From assembly GCA_014859215.1 (NCBI GenBank), contig JACUUS010000053.1:1-13303 (forward strand): a DNA stretch of 13,303 nt, written 5' to 3'. Source of the DNA: Dehalococcoidia bacterium (GTDB lineage Bacteria > Chloroflexota > Dehalococcoidia > SZUA-161). The notes beneath the pieces are model-generated. The model was not told the DNA's origin, searched no databases, and worked only from the letters and a program-made list of their open reading frames with translations. Both the position numbers and the translations under genes were made by a program. The first letter of the stretch is position 1. Every line of letters starts with the position of its first letter. This document shows positions 7,056-13,303 of this stretch, piece after piece.

Positions 7056-7502
7056 ATGGGTGCACGCATTGATCCAGTACCGGTATCCAGTTTCTACCTC
7101 GATATATCCGGCAAGATAACAGGTCTCTTCAGGGAGTGCGCGGGCCTCGGGTCCGAAAGCGAGATTATAACGCAGCTTGTGGCCGGGCCCAGTGGACAGC
7201 AGGTCCTGCTGAAGATTCCGGGCGCTGTGAAATTCGACAACATCGTCCTCAAGCGCGGGGTCACCAATGATATGCAGATATGGGAGTGGCGCAAGCTGGT
7301 CGAGGACGGCAAGGTCAACCAGGCACGTATGAACGGCACGATCACGATGTTTGACCAGGAGAACAACTCCATCGCGGAGTGGACATTCGAGAATGCCTGG
7401 CCGTGCAAGGTCTCCGGCCCGACCCTGAATTCGGGCAATAACGAAATTGCCGTTGAGGAGCTGCACATAGCTCACGAGGGCATGAAACGCGAGAAGGTTT
7501 AG
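7056..7502 (+). CDS. Tail tube protein 1 (gp19 family)
   Basis: A 148-residue protein, ATG at 7056 after GGGAGGTG with a 10-base gap. It opens with FYLDISGKITGLFRECAGLGSE and contains the gp19-family landmarks VKFDNIVLKRGVTNDMQIWEW, ITMFDQENNSIAEWTFENAWP and a closing IAVEELHIAHEGM. Members form hexameric rings stacked into the inner tube. It follows the sheath directly, as Pvc5/Afp5-type genes follow the sheath group. It is a paralogue of the protein at 8564-9031, sharing LKRG, a WEW-type motif, the NAWP/NAYP turn and the EEL.IAHEG ending. Confidence 0.95.
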   Translation: MGARIDPVPVSSFYLDISGKITGLFRECAGLGSESEIITQLVAGPSGQQVLLKIPGAVKFDNIVLKRGVTNDMQIWEWRKLVEDGKVNQARMNGTITMFDQENNSIAEWTFENAWPCKVSGPTLNSGNNEIAVEELHIAHEGMKREKV

Positions 7503-7522
7503 GCTGACAGGGAGGTGCGAGG

Positions 7523-7888
7523 ATGACCTTGCAGACGGAGTTTGAATTCACTCTGCCCAGGGGATATGTGGACAGCGAGGGCAACCTTCACAGGGACGGC
7601 GTGATGCGTCTCGCCACGGCAGCGGACGAGATATACCCGCTCAAGGATATGCGGGTTAAGTCGAACCAGGCTTACCTGGTGATCGTGCTGCTATCCAGGG
7701 TAATCACAAGGCTGGGCACCCTGACGAGTATTACGCCCGCGGTAGTAGAGAGGCTCTTCTCCGCCGACCTGGCGTACCTGCAGGACTTCTACAGGCAGAT
7801 AAACGAGAACGGGAGCAGTCATCTGCTGGCTACGTGTCCGGAGTGCAATCACCGCTTTGAGGTGGACCTCGGCGTCCCGGGGGAATAA
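7523..7888 (+). CDS. Tail-assembly-chaperone-like protein (zero-frame product)
   Basis: A 121-residue protein; ATG at 7523 with AGGGAGGTG at 7509-7517. It starts with a beta hairpin-like segment (TEFEFTLPRGYVDSEGNLHRDGVMRLATAADEI), then helices (QAYLVIVLLSRVITRLG, TPAVVERLFSADLAYLQDFYRQINENG) and ends with CPECNHRFEVDL, a single CxxC knuckle with no second Cys pair. The layout of short beta start plus helical body ending in a DL..L.DFY.QIN-type helix, and the place right after a tube gene, resemble the tail assembly chaperones of Mu-like and lambda-like phages (gp41/gpG), which often carry a -1 frameshift near the 3' end. Here a frameshift site lies at codons 119-120. The chaperone label is inference from architecture; the gene itself is sound. 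Confidence 0.8.
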   Translation: MTLQTEFEFTLPRGYVDSEGNLHRDGVMRLATAADEIYPLKDMRVKSNQAYLVIVLLSRVITRLGTLTSITPAVVERLFSADLAYLQDFYRQINENGSSHLLATCPECNHRFEVDLGVPGE

Positions 7889-7927
7889 AAGGCTACCCCC
7901 TCGACCAGGTTTACGAGGAGGTAGCCT
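7859..7927 (+). promoter_or_regulatory. Predicted programmed -1 ribosomal frameshift cassette
   Basis: Three elements are seen in order. GAGGTGG at 7859-7865 is an internal SD-like stimulator. The heptamer C CCG GGG at 7876-7882 follows after 10 bases and obeys the X XXY YYZ rule in the zero frame (Pro119, Gly120). After 7 bases comes a stem-loop: AGGCTACC (7890-7897) pairs with GGTAGCCT (7920-7927), then after one C-A mismatch CCTC (7899-7902) pairs with GAGG (7915-7918), leaving a 12-base loop. The zero-frame stop is at 7886-7888. Spacing matches known bacterial cassettes such as dnaX. Confidence 0.75.
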
Positions 7928-8052
7928 ATATAGCGTATTACTTCCACTGGCCGCTGGAGGTGATACTTAACCTGGAGCATGAGGAACGTCGTGAATGGGT
8001 CCAGCAAATAGCCGGGATCAACCGGAAGCTTAACGAGGAGAGCGGAGGCTAG
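7882..8052 (+). CDS. DUF6760-like C-terminal extension, reached by -1 frameshift
   Basis: Frame -1 relative to the preceding gene is open from 7861 (after a TGA at 7858-7860) to TAG at 8050-8052. From 7891 it encodes GYPLDQVYEEVAYIAYYFHW, continuing PLEVILNLEHEERREWVQQI and ending AGINRKLNEESGG. This matches the small eCIS/phage-tail family I recall as DUF6760 (YPLD..YEEVA.IAY.FHW, LEH.ERR.W). No ATG, GTG or TTG occurs before the conserved part; the first GTG (codon V in PLEV) would delete half of it. The likely product is therefore a frameshift fusion of 176 residues: 120 from the chaperone-like gene plus 56. Position also fits small genes such as Pvc6/Afp6, although I am unsure they are homologous. 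ATA at 7885 as a rare start is the main alternative. Confidence 0.75.
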   Translation, partial: GIKGYPLDQVYEEVAYIAYYFHWPLEVILNLEHEERREWVQQIAGINRKLNEESGG

Positions 8053-8111
8053 GGCCGCGACCGGAAGTGCGATATCCCGGACGCATCTGAAGGAAACGAG
8101 ACAGGGGGCCC

Positions 8112-8570
8112 ATGAAAGAGGAAGAATCCCTGCGGGGGATAGACCCTGATGAGTCTAACGGGGATGTACTGGAGGACAGCCGCCAGGCCGCCCGGCCTGG
8201 CCCGCGGCGTGGCGGCGTATCCTTCAGCCGAGCCTCGCGCACCAGTCCGCCGCCTTCCATCGAGCGGCCTCTGGCGCCTCCCCCAGGAAGCCGGTTAAGG
8301 GGCCGGTCAAAGGCTGGGGAATCTTCTTCAGCGACGCCCATCGCGGCAGGCGAAAACCTGCCCGGCGTCCTGCCAGGCACATGGGGCGGTATTCAGCAAG
8401 GCGTGCTACTCCAGAGGTCTGCATCCGATACCGGGCCGGCGGCCTCAGGAGAGGTCGAAGAAGGAGCAGGCAGTCAAGTTGAAGGAGTGGTGGACCCTCA
8501 AGCGGTCGCCGAGATGGTCTATCGAATGATGCGACGTGAACTCGCACTGGAGAGGGAAAGAGCATGGTGA
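8112..8570 (+). CDS. Small disordered protein with conserved C-terminal helix
   Basis: A 152-residue protein with ATG at 8112 after an AGGGGG-type site. Most of it is Pro/Ser/Gly/Arg-rich and looks disordered. Only the last 25 residues (128-152, bases 8493-8567) look structured: an amphipathic helix with VYRMMRRELALERERA. The same motif closes the 761-residue protein downstream. The stop overlaps the start of the second tube gene by 7 bases (8564-8570), so expression of the two is coupled. I do not know the family beyond its occurrence in this context; an adaptor that docks on tube or baseplate through its helix is a guess. The low-complexity sequence would raise doubt about coding, but the conserved end and the overlap support it. 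Confidence 0.75.
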   Translation: MKEEESLRGIDPDESNGDVLEDSRQAARPGPRRGGVSFSRASRTSPPPSIERPLAPPPGSRLRGRSKAGESSSATPIAAGENLPGVLPGTWGGIQQGVLLQRSASDTGPAASGEVEEGAGSQVEGVVDPQAVAEMVYRMMRRELALERERAW

Positions 8571-9031
8571 AGAGCACTATAATCGCGGGAGCCGGTGCGG
8601 CAACAGGCACGAGATTTGACCCGCTGACCAGCGCCAGGTTCTGCGTTGAAATCGGCAACATACAGCAGGCCGGCTTCACGGAGGCATCAGGCCTCGAGGC
8701 GGAGATTGAGGTCATGGAATACCAGGAAGGCGGCAACAACCTGTTTACGCACAAGCTGCCAGGCAGGGTGAAATTTCCGAAAGTCACCCTGAAACGCGGT
8801 ATTACGGTGTCCAACGATCTCTGGGAATGGTTCGAGGAGGTCACTTACCGCAAGATCAAGCGAAAGAACATATCGATCGTTCTGTATGATCATAAGAGAA
8901 TCGAGGTAAGAAGATGGAACCTGACCAATGCCTATCCGACCAAGTGGTCGGGGTCCTCTCACAAGGCCGGCGAGAATACGATCTCGATTGAAACCCTGGA
9001 GTTTGCTCACGAGGGGCTCAGCCCGGGATAG
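8564..9031 (+). CDS. Tail tube protein 2 (gp19 family)
   Basis: A 155-residue protein. ATG at 8564 sits inside the end of the upstream gene; GTG at 8567 is an alternative start. After a short Gly/Ala-rich lead it shows the gp19 pattern FDPLTSARFCVEIGNI, GFTEASGLEAEIEVMEYQEGG, VKFPKVTLKRGITVSNDLWEW, the NAYPTKWSG turn and a closing ISIETLEFAHEGL. In eCIS particles two kinds of tube protein are usual: one builds most of the tube, and the other (Pvc1/Afp1 or Pvc5-type) forms a ring next to the baseplate or initiates assembly. Being nearer the baseplate genes, this copy is a fair candidate for the baseplate-proximal ring, which is inference. Confidence 0.95.
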   Translation: MVKSTIIAGAGAATGTRFDPLTSARFCVEIGNIQQAGFTEASGLEAEIEVMEYQEGGNNLFTHKLPGRVKFPKVTLKRGITVSNDLWEWFEEVTYRKIKRKNISIVLYDHKRIEVRRWNLTNAYPTKWSGSSHKAGENTISIETLEFAHEGLSPG

Positions 9032-9046
9032 GGGATCCGCTCGAAT

Positions 9047-11332
9047 ATGACTGAAGATAACGGCGGGAAGTTGAACAGTGAAGAGTTAAGGCTGGCATGC
9101 GGGCCGCTGAGTTCGCGGATTGCGCAGCGTTATAAGCTACTTCTGAAGACGCTGGCGGCCGATGCCTTGCCTCCGGTGAGGCCCTCAGCGCTAACGGCGA
9201 CAAGATCAGTACTGACTTTCGCCCGCCTGGTCTCGAACAAGGAGCGCTGGAGCCGTAGCCTCGCGGACCGCGCGGGCGGTCTTGCCGAAAGCATAAGCCG
9301 CTCCCTGCACATGGCTGATTCTGCGGCGGAGGCGCCCTCGTTTGTCTGGTCAAGACCCTGGCAAAGAAGCAGGGCGCACCAGGCTGGAGAACCGACCCAT
9401 TACGAGCCGCCGATCATGCCTGCGCAGCCGGAGGATGTGAGTCCGCCGGCAGAAATTGAGCTTCGTCACGAGCCGCAAGAACCGGAAGAATCTTTTGCCG
9501 GGCCGGCAGTCAGCTACAGGGTACCAGAGCCGGAAATAGGGCCGCCCGCAGGCAAGCCTCCGGTCCCGACAGGGCAAACTCCCCGGTCGGTTCTGACCCG
9601 GGTAGCCGATAAAATACGAGCAAGGTTCTTCAAACCGCCTGTAGTCAGCTCGCAGGAGTCAAGTGTCGGAGCCGGGAAGGAACCCTCACCGCGGGTAGCT
9701 TCAGGGGAGGCCACACCGGGGCCGAGCGAAGCAGTTGCGGAACCGTCCGGTGTCGAACCTGAGACCCTGGCGGGGATTGACCAGCTGCCGGGTGTCGAAA
9801 AGACAGAGGACACCACGCCGGCGGACAAACTGCCAGAAGTCACAGCGAGAAAGCCGGACGCGACCCCTGTGCGGTCTGTTCCGGCTGAAGAGAGGAGAGC
9901 GCCGGAGAGACCGCTCCGCAGGCTCATATCTCTCAGGAAGAAGGGCGCTTCAGAACAGGGCCCGCCGTCTATAACCATTTCTGAACCTTCGATGGGCATG
10001 TTCGCCGCAAGAAAACCGTTTCTACCCCGCACCCCGGCTGCTCCCCCGTCGGAAATGCTGCACCACCGTGAATGGATCAAACCAGTTGCGGGACCAGCGC
10101 CGGAAACAGCGACCGGACCCGAAGAAGCTCAGCCTGCGCCGGGACTACAGCTTGTTCAGCGGAAGGAATCTCGCCGGGCTGGAGAAGCCCGGGAACCGGG
10201 TATCGCACGTCCCGAAACCCCCGTACCCGGCGCGGACGTGCTTGTCGAGCGGGCAGGTCCCGCCGCAAGAGGGGAAGAACTCGCTCCGCTCATCGCCGCC
10301 AAGTATGATATTGTATCTCGCAGTTCGCTCAAGGGTTTTAGCCCTGGCAGGGAAGAGCCCGAAGGAAGTGTTCCGGCAACCGGCATTGCAGATGCAATTG
10401 CGGCCAAGTACGGCCCCTTCGCACCGGACATTCCCGAGGTGCCTGCTCCTCAGTTACTTAAGCAGCCAGGCAGGCAAGTGCGGGAGAGCCCGCCTGCCGG
10501 AATCGCGAACTTGCCTGGTCAGGTCCGATTGTCCGGCCCAGGGCAGGAGCCTGGTGCCGGAGCCGGTCTATCCCGCCTGTCCCCGGACCGCCCGGAGATT
10601 GTTCCCCAGGAGTCCGCGTATATTTCGCTTCCCGCGCCGCCTGCGCAGGTGCATTTCACTGGAACCGAACGGGAAGCCCCGGAGGGCGCGTACCCGCTGG
10701 AACCGGCGGGCGAAGACGACCGGGAAATGCCGCTGCCGGAAACAGGCGTACCGCTCACATTTGTCCGGCATCTTCCCGTGACACGTATTGAACAGGCTGT
10801 CTTCCGGACACCGGCCAAAACACAAGAGATGAGCCGCGATATCTTCCAGAAATATCAACCAACTGAGTATGGGCAGGCAGAGAGCACTGGATCGCTTCCC
10901 GACCTCGACACCGCCGCCGCGCCCGCGGGGTTGATGCCCTATTCCGGGCCTGTGATCGGTGAGTTTCAAGGGGATGCCCCGGAGCTCCCGGACGGGATTG
11001 GAGAGTCACCTGTCTCCGGGCTGGCCCCGGTTGCGTCCAGTATCGGAGTTCCGTTCGTGCAGCGTGCTGTCTCTTCGCCCTCTGCTCCAGCTGGCTCCGC
11101 ATTCACTCCGATTGAGACAGTCCTGGCCGGTGCAGGGGCCGGGTACCGTGAAGTCAGCGCACAGGGCGGCATCGAGTTCACGGCGGTCCAGCGAACACTT
11201 GAAACCGGCACTCAAGCGGCTGGAGACGACTCGGGGCGGCAGGTGCCCGATCTGGACGAGTTTGCCCGCCAGGTTTACGTAATAATCAGGAGAAAACTTG
11301 CCATAGAGAGAGAACGCGCAGGGTGCCGGTGA
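9047..11332 (+). CDS. Large Pro/Glu/Ala-rich disordered protein with conserved C-terminal helix
   Basis: A 761-residue protein; ATG at 9047 follows an AGGGGAT site. Residues 1 to about 95 are helical and basic (LSSRIAQRYKLLLKTLAADA, ERWSRSLADRAGGLAESISRS). Residues about 105-730 are Pro, Glu, Ala and Gly-rich with no predicted fold. They contain scattered short motifs: IAAKYD (10292-10309), IAAKYG (10397-10414), and several VQR triplets (LQLVQRKE, VPFVQRAV, TAVQRTLE). The last 27 residues (735-761) form a helix with VYVIIRRKLAIERERA, matching the end of the protein at 8112-8570. There is no coiled coil long enough to suggest an ordinary tape measure. Located between the second tube gene and the LysM adaptor, it may be a tether, scaffold or surface protein of the particle. 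Function unknown. The single uninterrupted frame over 2.3 kb and the conserved C-terminus show it is real. Confidence 0.8.
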   Translation: MTEDNGGKLNSEELRLACGPLSSRIAQRYKLLLKTLAADALPPVRPSALTATRSVLTFARLVSNKERWSRSLADRAGGLAESISRSLHMADSAAEAPSFVWSRPWQRSRAHQAGEPTHYEPPIMPAQPEDVSPPAEIELRHEPQEPEESFAGPAVSYRVPEPEIGPPAGKPPVPTGQTPRSVLTRVADKIRARFFKPPVVSSQESSVGAGKEPSPRVASGEATPGPSEAVAEPSGVEPETLAGIDQLPGVEKTEDTTPADKLPEVTARKPDATPVRSVPAEERRAPERPLRRLISLRKKGASEQGPPSITISEPSMGMFAARKPFLPRTPAAPPSEMLHHREWIKPVAGPAPETATGPEEAQPAPGLQLVQRKESRRAGEAREPGIARPETPVPGADVLVERAGPAARGEELAPLIAAKYDIVSRSSLKGFSPGREEPEGSVPATGIADAIAAKYGPFAPDIPEVPAPQLLKQPGRQVRESPPAGIANLPGQVRLSGPGQEPGAGAGLSRLSPDRPEIVPQESAYISLPAPPAQVHFTGTEREAPEGAYPLEPAGEDDREMPLPETGVPLTFVRHLPVTRIEQAVFRTPAKTQEMSRDIFQKYQPTEYGQAESTGSLPDLDTAAAPAGLMPYSGPVIGEFQGDAPELPDGIGESPVSGLAPVASSIGVPFVQRAVSSPSAPAGSAFTPIETVLAGAGAGYREVSAQGGIEFTAVQRTLETGTQAAGDDSGRQVPDLDEFARQVYVIIRRKLAIERERAGCR

Positions 11333-11366
11333 TCGGGCAGTACTGCCGGCTGCGACAGGGGGAATT

Positions 11367-11987
11367 ATGGAACAAGCATTGATTGTGAACCTGATAACCG
11401 ATGAGAAGATACCGTGCATGTTCCGGCCTAACGAGTATACGCTCACAAAGACGAATACCTGGAACAAGAAGGATGTCAAGGAAGGCAACGTGCCCAAGCT
11501 CGAGTTCGGGGGCGGCCAGCCCATCAACATGACGATGGAGCTCTTCTTTGACACTTACGAAAAAGGCGAGGACGTGCGCAACCATACCAAGAAGATATGG
11601 AAGCTGATGCAGGTGCCCAAGGACGGCCTGGAGCCGCCCCATTGCCAGTTCATGTGGGGGAAAAGCTGGTCTTTCAAAGCTGTAATCACGAGCATTAACC
11701 AGAAATTCACCCTGTTCCTGCCGGATGGGACCCCTGTGAGGTCGACTCTGAATGTGACCTTCCAGCAGGCGTTCGAAGACGGCTGGTACCCGGGCCAGAA
11801 CCCCACGACGGTCAGCAAAGAAGGTTACAAGACGAGGCGGGTGCGGGAGGGAGAGACACTGGACTTGATTGCCCACGAAGAATACGGGGATGCGTCACAA
11901 TGGCGCTTCCTTGCGGATATCAATCACCTTGAGACCCCGAAAAAGCTCAAGGCCGGTCAGACCCTCGTGGTGGCGCCGCTGGAATAA
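11367..11987 (+). CDS. Baseplate adaptor with C-terminal LysM (Pvc7-like)
   Basis: A 206-residue protein, ATG at 11367 after AGGGGGA. Residues 1 to about 145 form a beta-rich domain (FRPNEYTLTKTNTWN, PKLEFGGGQPINMTMELFFDTYE, FMWGKSWSFKAVITSINQKFTLF, ARG-like strand VRSTLNVTFQQAFED). Residues about 155-206 are a LysM-type module (YKTRRVREGETLDLIAHEEYGDASQWRFLADINH and KLKAGQTLVV). This combination is the Pvc7/Afp7 and gp53-like protein, which joins the last tube ring to the spike. Here LysM acts as a protein-protein module in the hub rather than in cell-wall binding, by analogy with the known particles. The spike gene follows after 15 bases, as expected. Confidence 0.92.
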   Translation: MEQALIVNLITDEKIPCMFRPNEYTLTKTNTWNKKDVKEGNVPKLEFGGGQPINMTMELFFDTYEKGEDVRNHTKKIWKLMQVPKDGLEPPHCQFMWGKSWSFKAVITSINQKFTLFLPDGTPVRSTLNVTFQQAFEDGWYPGQNPTTVSKEGYKTRRVREGETLDLIAHEEYGDASQWRFLADINHLETPKKLKAGQTLVVAPLE

Positions 11988-12002
11988 CACAGGAGAACTA
12001 TT

Positions 12003-13303
12003 TTGCCTTCTGAATTAAGTTCCCAGATACTACTGAAGTTCGACGGGAAAAAAGCTGAGAAGGACCTCACAGACAGCATTATATCTGTGGAGGTCGATAA
12101 CAGCGTGACGCTTCCGGATATGTTCTCCATTCATCTCCAGGATGATGAGGACTTCAAGTGGATTGACAGTGACAAGTTCAAAGTTGGGACGAGCGTGGAG
12201 ATAGTAGTCAAGACCATAAGGGGTGACCAAAAGGAGAAGGCCGCAATCCTGTCCGGCGAGATAACCGGAATTGAACCCAGCATTGTCGGCACCTTCGGGC
12301 CGAGCGTTGTCCTGCGCGGGTACGACAAGTCTCACCGCCTTCACAGGGGCAGGAATACGAAGGCATGGCTCCAGGTGAAGGATAGCGATATCGCCTCCAC
12401 AATCGCGAGCAAGGCGGGATTGGGCGGCGGAACAATCGATGCGACAAGCGGAGTCCACGACTATATCCTCCAGGACAATAAGACCGACTGGGAATTCCTC
12501 CTGTCGAGGGCCCGCAGGGTAGGCAGGTGGGTCTTTGTGAAGGACGGGAAACTGAACTTCGTCAAGAACCCGGAGGACAGCGGACCGACACTGACGTTCG
12601 GTGACGACCTTATGGAATTCAGCGCCAGGCTTAGCACGATGAGGCAGGTCAACGAAGTCGAGGTGCTGGGCTGGGACCCCGGGAAGCAGGAGCAAATAGT
12701 GGGCAAAGCCTCTACGGTGACCACGGGGACTCTGCCCAAGATCGGACAAAGCCAGTCGGGAGGTGACGTCCAGAAGAAGGCCTTTTCGTCAGCGGCGGAT
12801 ATTGTCGTAGACATGCCGGTTGCCAATCAGAGCGAGGCAAAGGAACTGGCGCAGTCATTCCGGGACGAGCGGGAGAAAGACTTCATCGTGGCAGACTGCG
12901 TCAGCTTCGGCAATCCAAAGGTGCTGGCGGGCGTCAAGATCAAGCTCGAGGGTGTTGGCAAGAAGTTCAGCGGGACCTACCGCGTTACGCGAACCCTGCA
13001 CCGCTACACCAACTCCGAATACATCACAGAATTCACGGCAGGGGGACGCCACGCGTCCATCACCGAGCTTCTGGCTGAGAAGAATGAGAACGGCGGATAC
13101 GGCCACTGGCCCGTATTCGGGAAGGTCACGAACATCTCTGACCCGGACAATGAGAACAGGGTAAAGATAAAGCTCCCTTCGCTGAACAACGATGTGGAGA
13201 ACACCTGGGCGCGGCTGGTGGCGCCGGGGGCTTCACAGGACAGGGGTCTGCAATGGCTGCCTGAGGTGAATGACGAGGTGCTGGTAGTCTTCGAACGTGG
13301 AGA
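12003..13303 (+). CDS. VgrG/gp5-like spike protein (Pvc8-like), 3' partial
   Basis: The start is TTG at 12003, six bases after AGGAGA (11991-11996); the reading frame has no ATG near enough to give the conserved N-terminus (LSSQILLKFDGKK...SIISVEVDNSVTLPDMFSIHLQDD). The frame runs open for 433 codons to the window edge. It shows the gp27/phage-GPD-like tube-adaptor part (GYDKSHRLHRGRNTKAWLQV, the DWEFLLSRARRVGRWVFVKDG segment, PKVLAGVKIKLEGVGKKFSGTYRV) followed from about residue 368 by the gp5 OB-fold (WPVFGKVTNISDPDNENRVKIKLP, WARLVAPGA, GLQWLPEVNDEVLVVFE). Such trimers form the central spike below the tube that carries a PAAR tip. Because the window ends in the OB-fold, any C-terminal beta-helix or effector extension cannot be judged. 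Confidence 0.95.
   Translation, partial: MPSELSSQILLKFDGKKAEKDLTDSIISVEVDNSVTLPDMFSIHLQDDEDFKWIDSDKFKVGTSVEIVVKTIRGDQKEKAAILSGEITGIEPSIVGTFGPSVVLRGYDKSHRLHRGRNTKAWLQVKDSDIASTIASKAGLGGGTIDATSGVHDYILQDNKTDWEFLLSRARRVGRWVFVKDGKLNFVKNPEDSGPTLTFGDDLMEFSARLSTMRQVNEVEVLGWDPGKQEQIVGKASTVTTGTLPKIGQSQSGGDVQKKAFSSAADIVVDMPVANQSEAKELAQSFRDEREKDFIVADCVSFGNPKVLAGVKIKLEGVGKKFSGTYRVTRTLHRYTNSEYITEFTAGGRHASITELLAEKNENGGYGHWPVFGKVTNISDPDNENRVKIKLPSLNNDVENTWARLVAPGASQDRGLQWLPEVNDEVLVVFERG

Noticed and set aside
6681..7475. 264-codon minus-strand open frame opposite the sheath and first tube genes
   Set aside because: It crosses two certain genes and has no recognisable protein features; a shadow frame.
7952..8052. 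Internal GTG start giving a 30-residue version of the DUF6760-like product
   Set aside because: It would lose the YPLD..YEEVA..FHW half of the conserved segment, and the frameshift signal explains the whole segment better.
10068..10781. 237-codon alternative plus-strand frame within the 761-residue gene
   Set aside because: Arg/Ser/Pro-rich out-of-frame reading of a low-complexity GC-rich region; the true frame continues to a conserved C-terminal helix.
9047..11332. Calling the 761-residue protein a tape measure
   Set aside because: It lacks long helical coiled-coil heptads and hydrophobic segments usual in tape measures, and eCIS tape measures normally lie downstream of the baseplate genes.
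11336..11347. 12-bp perfect palindrome GGCAGTACTGCC between the 761-residue protein gene and the LysM gene
   Set aside because: Short, no loop or T-run, and no matching copy noticed elsewhere in the gaps; likely chance in GC-rich DNA, so not called an operator or terminator.
1..13303. Complete prophage
   Set aside because: No capsid, portal, terminase, lysis or integration genes; presence of DUF4157, DUF4255 and AAA+ ATPase points to an injection particle.

Overview
This window is one strand-uniform (+) gene cluster for a contractile phage-tail-like particle of the extracellular contractile injection system (eCIS) type, the group that includes the Photorhabdus virulence cassette (PVC) and the Serratia antifeeding prophage (AFP). 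Every recognisable gene fits that plan: an AAA+ ATPase of Pvc15 type, a DUF4157 protein, a DUF4255 cap/terminator protein, a sheath, two gp19-type tube proteins, a LysM baseplate adaptor and a VgrG/gp5-like spike. Both ends are cut by the window: the ATPase lacks its N-terminus and the spike lacks its C-terminus. No capsid, portal, terminase, integrase, tRNA, IS element or CRISPR array was seen. The DNA looks GC-rich, uses strong Shine-Dalgarno sites and mixes GTG, TTG and ATG starts, so it is bacterial, probably from an environmental or uncultured lineage. I cannot name the taxon from sequence alone.

Layout. Bases 1-840: end of the AAA+ ATPase. Bases 856-4462: an accessory or cargo block with a DUF4157 protein carrying Glu-rich repeats and two separate HExxH motifs, a small beta-sandwich-like protein, and a 507-residue protein of unknown function. 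The first and third of these share an N-terminal LQRxYGNxYV motif. Bases 4484-5293: DUF4255 cap protein with a C-terminal carboxypeptidase-regulatory-like beta domain. Bases 5294-5480: a 187-base leader with a weak candidate promoter and an ideal ribosome site. Bases 5481-9031: sheath, first tube protein, a tail-assembly-chaperone-like gene with an apparent programmed -1 frameshift into a DUF6760-like frame, a small disordered protein, and the second tube protein. Bases 9047-11332: a 761-residue Pro/Glu/Ala-rich disordered protein. Bases 11367-13303: LysM adaptor and start of the spike.

How the genes may work together (family knowledge plus inference): tube proteins stack into the inner tube, the sheath wraps it, the DUF4255 protein caps the distal end, the LysM protein and spike form the baseplate hub and tip, and the ATPase acts in assembly or cargo handling. 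The DUF4157 and 507-residue proteins are the best cargo candidates.

The most interesting signal is at 7859-7927. An SD-like GAGGTGG, a C CCG GGG slippery heptamer and a 12-bp stem-loop are spaced as in known bacterial -1 frameshift cassettes. They lie at the junction of two frames, and the second frame has no ATG, GTG or TTG before its conserved part. Second-tier signals are the double zincin motif, the shared cargo-like N-terminal motif, and a C-terminal helix shared by the two disordered proteins that each precede a structural gene.
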